Part shown: positions 22,930 to 34,481 of the stretch, in pieces
Numbering within the stretch: the stretch's first letter is position 1
Layout: every line of letters starts with the position of its first letter
Assembly: GCA_029747585.1 (NCBI GenBank)
Contig: JAPEVF010000232.1
Location: forward strand, 1 to 64,000
Origin: Pleurotus djamor
Taxonomy: Eukaryota > Basidiomycota > Agaricomycetes > Agaricales > Pleurotaceae
Length of the DNA: 64,000 nt
Reading direction: 5' to 3'
Notes under the pieces: model-generated
The model's input: the letters and a program-made list of their open reading frames with translations, nothing else
What the model was told of the DNA's origin: nothing
Databases searched by the model: none
Made by a program: the position numbers and the translations under genes

Positions 22930-24284
22930 CGCTGGCATTCCATTTCAAGGTACGAGATCCTCAACTCACTCTGCAGAATACCTTGATCTTACTTCCCTGA
23001 TGTAGTCTCGCCTCCACCATATCAACTGCAAATCAATTCAATCCAATGTACCACTAGTCTTGCTGTCATTTTGTCTGTTTTTGCTATCGTCTCCCTCTTG
23101 TTTGTCATGCCTATCATCCGCTATCCCTGTATTAGCTCTGTCAGTTGTCTTGCGTGCTCCCATGCATCGAGTACCTCATTGTTTTGTCCCCGTGCAGCCC
23201 ATAGTTATTTTACGTGTCTCTATCAGGATACCGGTGGCTTTATCCTTCAGAAGGACTCGTGCGGACGTTTGCTGAAACTTGTCTTCATATATGATAGCCA
23301 TGTATTCTCATCGTAGTCCGATACATTCCACATTCATCCACACTGTCCCCAATATGGCTTCGCTCCGATTCTGAATCCCACGTAAGGTTCGTTGATGAAC
23401 ATGAAATGGGGATGAACATAAGTATTGATGGAAACTCGGGGCAAATCGACACCGAGTGATTGCTAGAATCATTCTGACACGGTCTGCGACGTGAGAGAAT
23501 GATTGACCAAGGTAAGGTACAAAACGACAATACATGACCCCGTTTGGGCGATGTCGATGAGCGAGCACTGGGTGCATGGGCCCCGGTTTTGTAGCAGATG
23601 GGTGAAAGTTGAAACCGGCGTCTGAGAAGACCAATGAGAGGACCTTCGGGGGTANGGGGATCGTTGGATCCAACCCATTCACCGTTCACCGAGGAAAGCG
23701 TTCGCCATGGGCAATGCCAAGGCGTTGCAGTATGTGCTCAGAAANCCCGGATAGACGGCCTCCGAGGCCTCCGTGCTGCCTCCGTGAAGCGAAGCGAAGT
23801 CGGTCACAATCATTTAGCTAAGATTAGCTAGTCGACGTCGTGACCAAGGTTCAAGATCGGAGTGCGGTGTCCTAAGACAAAAGGTTCCAAGTTACCACTC
23901 CACGTATGCATCATCGGTTACCTACAGCTTTGGTCGCAGAGATATCGGTGAATTTGATGGTCTCGCAGCTGTGAAATCCCAATGACTCGGACGAGCATTT
24001 TATATCATAATCCGATAGAGGTTAGAAGGGCGCGTTATTCGGTGTGAAATTGAGATTGAGTTATGTTCCGCAACAGTTAGAGGACAAGAATAGAGGTTGA
24101 CTTGACAATGTACTAGTTCGAATGGGTACGTCTGAAACCATGCGGGGTCGCTCAGAATACACCTCCAGCGGTAGACCCAGCCCAGTCGGCGCGACATGTT
24201 GAAGTTGTTGGTAAGTTATGGCTTCTATTTCTCACGCCCTCTGCATCAACCTTCGCTGGNTGCTTTCTTCTGCGCACTGATCAA
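22930..24284. other. 1.35 kb interval without a supportable gene
   Basis: Several overlapping minus-strand open frames lie at 23285-23689, but none has a recognisable motif or splice partners. A short ATG-led frame at 24197 on the minus strand is possibly a first exon of an unrecognised gene. There are Ns at 23656 and about 23746. Confidence 0.35.
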
Positions 24285-24894
24285 ATGGCTNCCAGCGCTA
24301 GCCACAAGGCTCGTGTATCTTTCGCGTCGTTGACTCCCAATAATGTCGGAACAGTGAGAAAGCTGAATTCCGTCTTGTTTCCTATCAAGTACTCGGATAA
24401 ATTCTATCAAGACATCTTGATGCCAGAGGTGGAGGATTTCTGTCAACTAGGTGCGTACCGCAGGTAGTTCGCCCGAGTCNCACCCCATGGCTCATTGCTT
24501 CGCTCAGTTTACTACAATGATATCCCCGTTGGCACGATATGCTGTCGTCTGGAGTCTAAAGACGGCAAAATTAGNCTGTATNTGATGACNATGGGCGTTC
24601 TGGCNGTATGTGGTCCCACTTGATCNTGTAGTGCCTACGCACTAACNACAGCTTAGCCCTACAGATCNAAAGGATTGGGCTCTCAAACCCTGGAGAAGGT
24701 TCTTCAGTCGGCCATTTCCCATGCTAAACCAAAGATAGATCGCATCTACCTCCACGTACAAGTATCAAACGAGGGGGCGAAGAAATTCTACGAGCAACAC
24801 GGCTTCAAACTTCTTGGTGTGCAGGAGGGTTATTACAAAAAAAATCGTTCCACACGACGCATGGATACTGGAACGTATTTTACACACGGAGTAG
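24285..24894 (+). CDS. NAA50: NAA50-type N-terminal acetyltransferase (GNAT), apparent one-base insertion
   Basis: Exons are 24285-24450, 24508-24605 and 24657-24894; phase is kept at both introns. The protein follows the Naa50/San family closely: NVGTVRKLNSVLFPIKYSDKF near the start, VYYNDIPVGTICCR, the acetyl-CoA loop RSKGLGS (R-x-x-G-x-G type), IYLHVQVSNEGAKKFYEQHGF and LGVQEGYYKK. It would acetylate N-terminal Met of nascent proteins, usually as a partner of the NatA complex on ribosomes. In a run of eight A at 24837-24844 the frame shifts: with seven A the family-like C-terminus continues and stops at 24892-24894; as written the frame runs on to 24926 with untypical residues. Several Ns fall in exons 1-3. 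A sequencing error is the simplest reading; a recent pseudogene is the alternative. Confidence 0.87.
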
Positions 24895-25055
24895 GGTACC
24901 TAGAGTCCAACATAGGTATTATCTGAGAGCATACCGGATTACGCGAACAATTAATGAGCCAACCGCAAATTATTAAGCTCTAGCTGGGTTCACTTAGCGG
25001 GATCCCAGGTCCCAAATGTCAAACACCCGTTGACACCGTCCAAAAAATCGGATAT

Positions 25056-25828
25056 TCAAGGCCAGTTGTCATCAACCTTTCCACATCCTTTGACGAGCTG
25101 TGGGAAGATAGACGTAAGAAGGGGATTTGTTTCTGAATGACAAGAAAACATACCTGATGGCGCTTCAAAGCGTCCTTGCGTGTAAACGTTTTTCCACATC
25201 CACCGTTACACAGGAATGGCTTCTCTCCCGTATGCGTCTCTCGATGGCGTTTTAGATCGTGCTGCCTGTTGAAAGACAGCGCACACATATCGCACGAAAA
25301 CGGTCGCGCAGGCGAGGCGGGGTACTGGGGGGATACGCTGTAGGCCGGCGATAGTGGCACTTGTTGTGGGTAATGGGCCAATGGGTAATTGGGATCAATC
25401 ATCTGTGGGGATGATGGTATGTAGGGATGTGCCTGAGAGTGCGAACGAGGCCGACTTTGAGAGTCGGGAGAAGGCTGGCTATATGGATGGGAGTGGGCGT
25501 AGGATTGTGATTGCGACGACGTCCTACTATGGGATTGACGTTGTGAGGATGTAACGGGGGAGAGAGTAGGGCTGATCGAGGAATATGACGATGGCACAGA
25601 GTCTCCATATGAAGGGGATGTGGCGTAGTATACGCCCTGGTAATTGGGTGCGGGGATATTGCTTTCTGCATGTGGTGAANTGTGGTGGTGAGGCGGAGAG
25701 GACTGGTTATGGTGATAACCCGCTGCTGTATAATGGCTAGAGGACGCTTGATATGGTTGTTCAGACCATTGAGCAGGAGAGTACGAGCTGCCGTGGGGGT
25801 TGTACATTGAGCCTCGTCGATCAGTCAT
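25056..25828 (-). CDS. C2H2/C2HC zinc-finger protein with Ser/Tyr/Pro-rich N-terminus
   Basis: Exons are 25828-25154 and 25097-25056 (238 residues). About 175 residues of Ser/Tyr/His/Pro-rich low complexity precede two zinc fingers at the C-terminus. The first is classical (C179, C182, H195, H199) with the TGEKPF linker. The second has C207, C211 and H224, and its last ligand is a Cys (C230) supplied by the tiny final exon (LVKGCGKVDDNWP), so it is C2HC. The conserved splice in the middle of the second finger and the LVKxC ending are known to me from other basidiomycete proteins of this type. It is likely a nuclear DNA-binding regulator with unknown targets. One N at 25680 lies in the low-complexity part. 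Upstream non-coding exons are possible. Confidence 0.82.
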
Positions 25829-27123
25829 GGTCGGAATGAAGGAAAAACACAAGAGGTAGAAATTGAGTTCATAAGGGTGCTCTTGGAGTGTCACGAGGCT
25901 CCAAACATCCGAAATCATCAATTCAACTCCTTTATGGTTTTGCTCCAGTTTCGGAGGCAGGAGACAGAGGTAAGTGCCTGGGTCTGTGTTGATGACATTT
26001 CGTAGTCTGTGAGTCCCGCGTGCCAGTCGGCATGCCATAGAAAGTTAGCACGATCTTGCGCAGCCGCTGGCGCTGATAGCGTTGCCCCCAATTTTGGTCA
26101 AGTGAAGATATGAAATCTAGATTTTGCAATCCTGACTTCAGGGGAGACAGATCGATACCTGACGCCAGGAACCGATGACGAATACGGCTCTTGTAAAGGA
26201 GAAGGGGTACACATCCATGGGCTTAACTTTTGTCTGAAGTCAGATGGTCAATTGGAAACCGGCCTGATGGGGAGATTATCAGATATTTACACGATTTCAA
26301 GAAACGTAGAAGGAGAGCTACTGCACGAATGATAGCCTATTTCATTGCGATGCTTCTTGGGTGAGCGTTGAGCCCCACTCNAGCTGCTCGTGGAGTTGTA
26401 GTGCATGAAAACGGCCTAGGCCACGACGCGGACTGCCCTTGATGTTTGATATACTTACATACACGCATAAGCAGTAATTTAAATCAGTCCATCAACGTGG
26501 TTGCCCTGGTAATTGGCCAATCGCGTTAGTACATTCTTGGAATTCAAGGGGTCGAGGGTACTTACGAGGAATTCGCCCCGTCGAGCCCGTCCTCGCAAGC
26601 TTTAAACTTGTACACTCGAGGAGCACAGTAAAACATAATGAATGTCATTGAACTGGAAAGGACCGAGGGTGCAAGACGGTGCAGAGAGTGCCCGAGCCCG
26701 TAACTGCCCAGCGAGGAAAAATAAATGATAAGTGAGCAGGGCTTGGTTTCCCATATACGACGGAGACTCCGGGAATCGAGGGAGTTTGTTCCGATGCCGC
26801 TGTATGAAGAGGCTCTTTGGGCCAAGCACTGAGCACCCTTGTTCGCGTTGACATACGTACACGGAATGTAGTATATAATGTACCTGAAGTTTGGCGTTTG
26901 ACATGCAAGGAACGGGAGAGTACCTGAAAGTTTCCCTGGGTTTCAAATGCCATGATGGTCGACGTCGAGAGAAGGACAAGGTTTGCAGGTAGCGTAAGGT
27001 TAGAGACTGGAGACGACTAAGAATACTCAAGTTGGAATCCGCGACGTGCGGCGAGCAAGCGGCGTGGGACTTGTCCAAGTAAACATCCTGACAACCAACC
27101 ACCATCATCCCCGACGCGCACCA
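25829..27123. other. Intergenic region between zinc-finger and DNA ligase genes
   Basis: Divergent promoter space of about 1.3 kb. Open frames on the minus strand (26562-27195) overlap each other and the ligase start and show no motif. Nothing else recognisable. Confidence 0.4.
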
Positions 27124-30103
27124 ATGCCAAAACGACAGACCCCTTCGCAACCTAGTAATAGCCCGAAGAAAAAAGGGAAAATTGCTGCCGATCAATCAAG
27201 CCTTGATTTTTTCTTCTCCAACAAACCCTCGTCAGGGGCTCAGACAAGTCCAAAGGGAAAGGGAAAGAGTATCCAACGCGAACAGCCTCAGCCTAATGAC
27301 CGTGTCGCCTGCACTACACCTGAGGTCATTGACGTCGACTTGTTAGATGATGACGGTTCGCCTTCATCGGCTTCGCTTCCATCAAGCCAAGGGACAGGCA
27401 CCCTGACAAAGAATGTCCCGAAAACACAGATCGCTTTCAACGATACGCGCGGTGGCGACCACCCTCTTGTATACGACACACTCTCAGTCGATCCTGTCGT
27501 CTTCCAACCAGATGGTCAGCGCTGGCCGCACGGATCTCCTGTTCCGTTCGCTTTTCTGGCTAGCACGTTATCCCAGGTTTCTCAGACACGGTCCAGAAAT
27601 TCCATACTGAATATCTTGACGAACTCCTTGCGCGCAATTATCCATCACCATCCACTGTCTCTACTGCCGTCAATTTACCTCCTGTCAAACTCTCTTTCTC
27701 CGCCGTATTCACCCGTTGAACTCGGTGTCGGACCCTCTGCGTTATCAAAGGCTATTCAAAATGTCTCTGGTCTAACATCTGCCGCATTGAGCCGTCTTTA
27801 CAAAACAACTGGGGATGTTGGTGATGTAGCCTATCAGGCAAAGTCCAAAGTGCGAACGCTACTGCCACATCCGCCTTTAACCATACCGGGAGTCTATGAA
27901 TCACTTATCAAAATAGCCAATTCCAAAGGGCAAGGCGCCGCTTTACAGAAACAGAACACGGTCGAAAAACTACTTGTGTCGGCTAAAGGAGAAGAAGTTC
28001 GCTTTCTTGCACGTATCATCTCACAGAATCTAAGGGTTGGAGCCGTAAGGACATCGATCTTGACCGCCCTCGCTAGAGCCTTGGTCTTAACTAGTCCTGT
28101 GCCTAATATCGAATCTCCCGCTTATTCTATTGAGCCAGAAATTTTGGAAGACTTGTCGTCGTCAACTTCAAGTGGCAAACACAAGGAAGACCGCCAATCT
28201 AGACAAATTCTCAACGCGAAATTCAAGGCAGCAGAAGGGTTGATTCGTCATGTCTACGTGCAGCATCCTAATTATGACGATATCATCGGTGCTCTACTCA
28301 CGGGAGGTCTTGGAGAGCTGGTCACGAAGGTTCCTCTCGCAGTCGGTGAGCTGGGTCGTTGGATGCCTCTCTTTACCCCCCTACTCAATCTGCTCAGGAA
28401 TCCCGCTTCACCCGGCCCTTGGATCGCCAANGAAATCGTTGACNGAGATCTACCATATTTTGGAGGGATATCCTTTCACCGCGGAATTCAAGTATGATGG
28501 GCAGAGGGCCCAGATACACGCCATACGAGAGAATGGTTCGTTCAAAGTTTCGATATTCTCNAGGCACCTAGAGGACATGACAGGCAAGGTACAATANCAT
28601 GCACCCGTTTACGTGTCCTCTTGTTCACCCACTTTTCTAGTACCCTGACATCGTGTCGCTCGTAGAGGTCATGTTCACCGAGAAACCGACCTTGACATCC
28701 TTCATTATGGACTCTGAAGTGGTCGCCCTTGATCCTATCGATGGTAGCTTGAAAAGCTTCCAAGGTTTGTCTTATTTCAGGGACATTCGCAAGCGAGAAA
28801 GATCTCATACACGTTGCAGAGCTTTCCAACAGGGCTCGGAAGGATGTTTTAATCANAGATGTGCAGGTTCAAGTCGGAGTGTTCGCTTTCGACCTGATGT
28901 ACCTGAACGGTGAGGTCAGTAGCAAGGTTNAACACTNGAAATGGGGCGTCATTCTCCGTTGCACAGGCTTTGCTCTCGCGATCCTTCCGGGACCGGAGAN
29001 CGCTNCTTCGCTCNAACTTGCCCGTCCTTACTCCTCGGACCCAGGGCGTTGCACGCTTNGAACATGTTGCAAGCTGCGAGAGTGATGACGGGAGAGAGGC
29101 CATTCAAGAATTCTGGGAAAAGGCTATCGAAAACCGCTGCGAGGGCCTGATGATCAAGGTCAGGTTCTCGCCTCTGTCAATTGACCTCAATGTTCCTCAA
29201 TGCATAGCTTAGGTTCTGGACATTCCTGGAGACCCTAGAAGTGCCAAATCTCGGAGGAAGCCTCTTTCCGCGACGTANGAGCCTGANAAACGGACAGCCG
29301 CGTGGTTGAAGCTCAAAAAGGACTATGTAGACGGGTTGGGCGACTCTCTNGACCTCGTTCCTATTGGCGCATGGCACGGTAATGGGCGAAAAGCATCATG
29401 GTGGAGTCCCATTCTCCTTGGTGTNTGGGACCCCCGAACTGGACGTCATGTTGCTGTGTGCAAATGCATGTCAGGTAAGTTGTTGCCGTGTGTTCCATAT
29501 GCATCNNCNGTCNTGATATANCTGTTCATTAGGGTTTACAGACNGNTTCTACAAGGTTCGCTGTCATNTTATTCNTATCGATATTTAACTTAGCGGNCAT
29601 TCAGTCGTTAAACCAACGCTATTCGTTGGAGGATGATTCCACGAGTTGNTCGGTCCAACCGTTATGGGANTGTGTTATGGGAGGTTAGTCGGCAATCATT
29701 GATCATTGCCCTCCACTTTGATTTTTGATCGGCGTTCTCGAGTAGGGTACAAACCTGACGTTTACTTTATGCCTCAGGAGGTTTGGGAGATACGAGGTGC
29801 GGAGTAAGTGCCGGTCCTATTGTGCTGNTGATGATACCCTAACACATTTNCGTAAGTATTACATTGAGTCCCACTTCAGTGGCTGCGCTTGGTCTCGCAA
29901 ATGAGTCCCGAGGCCTCAGTTTGCGCTTTCCTCGGTTCATNCGAACACGGGANGATAAAGGTGTTGAGAATGCGAGTACNNCGCATGATCTAGTTGGTCT
30001 GTGGCGCAAGCAGGANGCNAGAGGAGTNNCNGGAGATGATGNNGNACTTGTTGATATCGACNTNAGCGATTCAGAGAATTCTACGTTATCGGAGTCTGAT
30101 TAG
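27124..30103 (+). CDS. ATP-dependent DNA ligase I (CDC9/LIG1 family)
   Basis: Ten exons: 27124-28345, 28398-28588, 28641-28764, 28820-28914, 28967-29158, 29213-29474, 29542-29555 (14 nt), 29605-29683, 29746-29803 and 29857-30103 (827 residues). The N-terminus is basic with a PCNA-interaction box Q24-x2-L27-x2-F30-F31. A helical DNA-binding domain follows, then the nucleotidyltransferase motif FKYDGQRAQIH with adenylated Lys K439, SRHLEDMTG, FIMDSEVVALDP, VGVFAFDLMYLNGE, CEGLMIK and WLKLKKDYVDGLGDS. The OB domain contains GLSLRFPRF and an acidic tail. It joins Okazaki fragments and repair nicks in the nucleus. Many isolated Ns fall in exons 2-10, but the spliced frame survives. A 52-nt intron at 28346-28397 explains what looks like a frame change just before the catalytic domain. 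Confidence 0.92.
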
Positions 30104-30174
30104 AGATTAGATTAGAGTTGANCAACAAGCGCCTTTCCTGATAAGATTGATAAACCCAACTGAGTCNCTTCACC

Positions 30175-31153
30175 ATGANTATCTTACGCGCCCTTGTTGC
30201 AGCAAGCATCGTTGTCACCGCNGTGCTGGCCAAAGAGACTGTTCATGATGCAGGTGACCAATCNAGCTATACCNATCTTCANCACGCTAAACATGTCCNT
30301 AAAGCTGCAATTGCCCGAAACCTTGTCTACAACACCTCTGTGGGTGTGATGGCCACAGTTTATCCCAATGACCACCCTGCNTTACCTGGTTCGTCGCGCG
30401 ATCAGACATATGAAAGTGACTGATCTAACATACTCTCCGCGGTGTGCAGCGCAACCATTCGCCATGCAGGAATATTACGCCAGGTTCGCTGACCATNTAT
30501 CTCCACCATTCCGTCTCTAACTGCTCTGCTTCCAGTTGTCATTCCAATGGCTCTCTCACTCTCTTATTTCTCCCCATCTCACGACATAGCCAGAACATTC
30601 TTCACTCATCGCAACACGCTGCATCAATCTCAGTTTCATCTCAACTCCCAGCCGCCAGAAACCCCCGAGTCNCTCTAATTGGCCATGTGACTGTTTTCAC
30701 GAACATATCTGCCGTTCCGGAAAGGGATGCTATCCAGAGATGCTATCTGGATAAGCACCCAGATGCGCGGTGGTGGCTACCAGANGATGATAAGGCCGCT
30801 CATATCGTAAGTGCAGATTCCTGGGAGAGTTCCACGCGCTCTACTCTCCATGTTGACGTTGACTCCATCACTAGTCCTACTGGGCTCGGTTCGATCCTGA
30901 TGTATGTTTTTGGTGTTGGATTCGTAACGNCCATGCTAACCTTGATACTCTGTATGAATTTGCAGAGTGTATACTTCGTGGGTGGATTCGGAGAGTGAGT
31001 CGGCGTTCTCACGTCCATGTGCTGCCTATGGTTTAACTCGTTTCTAGTACACATTACATNGGATACATTCCTCTGGAGATGTACCAAAGCACGCCTCTAC
31101 TACACGGTGTGCACTCAAATGTGTACGGCGAACAGGGAGTGTTGGTTCAGTAG
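30175..31153 (+). CDS. CREG-like secreted protein (FMN-binding split-barrel fold)
   Basis: Exons are 30175-30388, 30450-30483, 30536-30806, 30875-30901, 30966-30994 and 31048-31153 (226 residues); every junction is in phase. A signal peptide (ILRALVAASIVVT...LA) is followed by the split-barrel family's order of motifs: AAIARNLVYNTSVGVMATV, QPFAMQEYYA, NGSLTLLFLPISRHSQNI, VTVFTNIS, YLDKHPDARWWLP, SYWARFDPD, SVYFVGGFGD, and HYIGYIPLEMY near the end. CREG-family proteins resemble pyridoxamine-phosphate oxidases but usually lack enzyme activity and are secreted glycoproteins; the function in fungi is unknown. It starts 71 bp after the ligase stop on the same strand, so its promoter must lie within or overlap the ligase 3' end. 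Confidence 0.82.
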
Positions 31154-31680
31154 GAGCTGCGGCTGCTACACGTATACAACTCCGCTCCTCCGTGAATCTG
31201 TTTTACATCCTTCCTGTGGGTACTATGTGTCAAATACGCCACTGCTGTTCCGACTTCTCGTTTTGAATGTATCATCTTCGATGTTGATCCGTTTGATTGA
31301 GCCAATAGTTGACTTAATCACTTAATCAACAGCAGTGTTCATGACCTGGATAGTCTACCGTATGAAGCCGCTCGAAGTTGCACATACTCTGCTCGTATAT
31401 TTGCAATGTGCTACTACTGCTACACATGCCATAGCGACCGTATTCCATTGTCAAGGGTGTTACAGGGGCTTGAGAGACGATCAACTTTGCAGATCAGGTC
31501 GTCATGTGGATGATAAATAGCCCGGGTCAAGAAACGTCAAGAAACTTGAATTGGCTGTACAAGCTACCAGGAGGAGCATAGCGTCATGACTTCAGATCAC
31601 TCTAATTAATAGCCACTACTCACCGAAAGCCAATGCAGGGAGGTTAGATGACAACCGCAGGCCCAGATAGCGCTCGTGCG
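31154..31680. other. Convergent 3' flanks, no gene seen
   Basis: About 530 bp between the CREG-like stop and the minus-strand stop at 31681. It contains only short frames and no recognisable element. Confidence 0.4.
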
Positions 31681-33255
31681 TTAGGTATTAGTCCATTTGA
31701 GTAAATGTAGTTGGGCTACTTCGTGTAGAGTTCTGACAACGGGGTCTTGAGATGCGTCAAAGACACTAGCCATCAAGCTTGCCGTTTCGCCGGTGCCTAG
31801 CGAGTTCTGCCAAACGGGGTCGCGATTGGGTGGTGAAAGCCCTTCTTGGATTGAGCCATAAGACATAAGGAGATGGAACTTGACTACTTTGATCGATGTT
31901 GAGGAAGCGCCGCTCGACGCGACATCCGGTTCATCTTTAAGGAGGGGCAAAATCGAGTCAAATGAAGGCACAGAGTTTTGCGGGAGAGTAGTGGCCTTTC
32001 CGGAGGTATCTTCCCGAGCATCGACGGCGATACGAGAAGTGCTTTGAGCGTTGCGAATAGCGCGGGGTTGTGGTTTCGGCCGCCGACGGGCTTTTGGCTC
32101 TGAAGACGCATCAGACAAATATCTGTGACAGACTGCGACGCGGAATACGGTTGCAGTAGGTGCAGCCGACAGGTGTCTCATTATAGTAAGGAGGACGGTG
32201 TCTTCAGATGTGGATAATCGCTTTTGTACTGATTCAACGAAGATATTCACGTCCAGAAGTCTGGCTGTCCAGAGGTGGATCAACTGTCGGTTGTAATCCT
32301 GATAAGAATGGATATATAAATAGGACGCTGAAAGGCGACAGACCATGATAAGCAACTGAATGCCAAGGCTTTGGCGCCTTTGATTTGATGACTTCAGGCT
32401 ATGGAAAACGATATCAAGGACAGCATTTGTCTCCCATCTCCTTTCAGAACTCCCGCTTGGTGGAATTTGGTGGAGAAGGAGGGTCGAGGACCCATCTGAA
32501 ATGACGATCAATTAGGTTGACGAGAATGACGTCAGACAAGGAAGAGTCCCAAGTACCATGCATTTCGTCTAGCTTGAATACCTGGACAAACCACTCTAGA
32601 GTAAACCACGCAGACTCGATCACAGGCGACAGCCTCTCGTCGTCCGGATTGTCATCGTCATCATCGTCTTGATGTTGGCGACGTCGGGAGCGGCTATTTG
32701 GCACAAAAACACGTTCGGCCTTGGTTATGAAGCCGTATCTAAGCATAGCCCAGCAATCCTTGACCTGTGAGATACAGAGACTGGCTTGCTTTGCAAGATG
32801 GGAATCACCCTCGTCGTCATTGAGTAATGGCTCAGACGAGGGTTTATAGCTAGGTAGTCCGCGAAATAGGACTTCTGGAGGCGTTGAGAGCGCCAATGAA
32901 ACCAGAAGCTTCTGGGCGGCATCGATGGCCGCCTGGGTTGGTATATGGGCCTTCTGCTGGCGAGACGATATCTTACTTGGAGACGCTGGTTCTGCGGCAT
33001 GTTCGCCATCGATGTGTGGAGGAGTATAGAGAGCAAGGTAAAGCAATTGTCGAATGTGTGAACTGGAAAGGTTTCAGGCGAAACATGATGATGGATGAAC
33101 AGGAACAGGACGCACGGGGAGGGGTACGAGCGCGTGGCGGATGCGCGTAGCTGGTCAAATATGGCGATTCCCAGCTGATACTGGCCTTCCTCGAAGCTGG
33201 TATCTATGAGCGCGCGCTGATGCGTGGTCATTTCGTGGGTAGCGTCGATGGCCAT
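31681..33255 (-). CDS. Uncharacterised fungal protein, 482 residues
   Basis: Exons are 33255-33128, 33062-32557 and 32495-31681, in phase. I do not recognise the family. The first 45 residues form a probable helix (RALIDTSFEEGQYQLGIAIF). A long, mostly helical, Leu-rich region follows and is interrupted by an acidic, low-complexity patch with a run of Asp (nt about 32640-32690). The last third is Ser/Pro-rich with a basic cluster (KARRRPKPQPR) that could be a nuclear signal. Repeated Leu/Ala helices suggest an alpha-solenoid, but this is inference. A 45-nt stretch at 32299-32343 has GT...AG ends and is a multiple of three, so it could be an additional intron. The gene is divergent from the BolA gene, 336 bp between starts. 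Confidence 0.68.
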
Positions 33256-33591
33256 GGCGAGGGTCGGGAGATGAGTTGAGACGCGTCCATTGTGTCACGG
33301 ATGAAACACGACCGGTCACATGCGTGACGTGGTGACCCTCTGATTGCGTTTGAGGGGCGACTATATCACCATGCGAACTCCTTTCAACCTCCCTTGGCAA
33401 TCCTAACTTGCTTATATGATCCGGACATCTCGCAAATCCTGTACGTTGGATGGTTGGCATTGGCGATAGAATATTTCCGGAATAGCTTTGCCCGACGGAT
33501 GTTGATTTCGAGAGCCAATCTCATCTGGCGGCCCCTGAGTCACGTGGGGGCCCACGGTAACAGACGCCACCAGCCAAAGTCCGATCCTTTG

Positions 33592-34193
33592 ATGTTTGTT
33601 TCACTTCCGAGTCGAAGAGCCCTGTTACTATCCGCTCGCGTGGCCTCACCGACTCGGCGATCTCTTGCTTCTATGGCTGCATCTGCGCAAATCCCAGGAG
33701 CTGTCGAGAGTGCCATGAGACTCAAGGTCAGAAGTGCCTTTGCCTCGCAACTCCGTGAAGCTTGCCCGAACTCTGACGGCATCACCTTTCTCGACTTACA
33801 GCTCACTTCGAATCTCCAGCCGTCTGAGCTCGTCATTGTCAATGATTCATGGAAGCATCGCCACCACGTTGCCATGAAGGAGCAGGATGGAGGTAACGGA
33901 GAAACTCGTAAGTTGAGACGGATCTAATACCGTTCGTTTCTCATCCTTAAATTTCCCCCAGATTTCTCGATCCAAATCGTCTCAGATGCCTTCAAGGGGA
34001 AGGTACGCAGTCCTCGACTATCAATGATCAGAGTGGCTTCTTCTTTGCTCATCAATCAATCTTTTAAAACCGGGTATAGAGCACCATGCAGAGACACCGT
34101 ATGATATATTCGTTGCTCTCGGAAGAGTTCGCGCAGGGCCTACATGCATTGTCTCTCAACACCAAGGTCCCTGAAGAAGTGAATTCAGCATGA
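33592..34193 (+). CDS. BOL1: Mitochondrial BolA-like protein (Bol1 type)
   Basis: Exons are 33592-33907, 33962-34002 and 34080-34193 (156 residues), in phase. The N-terminus is an Arg/Ser/Leu-rich presequence ([20 protein letters not shown]) suited to mitochondrial import. The BolA domain follows: [17 protein letters not shown], with the His residues expected to share an iron-sulphur cluster with a monothiol glutaredoxin, then [23 protein letters not shown] (over exons 2-3) and [13 protein letters not shown]. Bol1/Bol3 proteins help insert Fe-S clusters into mitochondrial targets such as lipoate synthase and succinate dehydrogenase. The length is normal for a fungal Bol1. Confidence is high because the two downstream exons restore exactly the conserved C-terminal half. 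Confidence 0.9.
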
Positions 34194-34481
34194 TGTACAG
34201 GTTAAATTTGATGCGTCTCGAAGCAGATGGGATAGTACATTGCACTTATTTACTGTCGTCGTCTAGGACCCCTCATTTGCTGGATGGCAGTCCTATGCAT
34301 CTGACTACCGCACATTTGTGTTAGCTACCGANCCCCCCGGAATAACATTCGACATTGCCTTCGACCGGACCCACCATGCCGCTGCTATGCGTTGTACCAC
34401 CACCCTCCCATGTATATAGGATCGCTTAAGTTTCCCCAGTTTGAGTTTTAACTACTCATACTCAATCTTTTCTTCTATCAA

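Noticed and set aside
23285..23689. Minus-strand open frames of 124-134 codons
   Set aside because: Two overlapping frames of similar length, no motif and no splice partners; treated as chance.
28430..28500. Apparent frameshift in DNA ligase at the Ns
   Set aside because: A 52-nt intron (28346-28397) with proper GT...AG ends restores the conserved frame; no frameshift is needed.
32299..32343. Possible 45-nt intron in the 482-residue unknown gene
   Set aside because: GTCTGT donor is weak and the stretch is a multiple of three without stops; left as coding, noted as uncertain.
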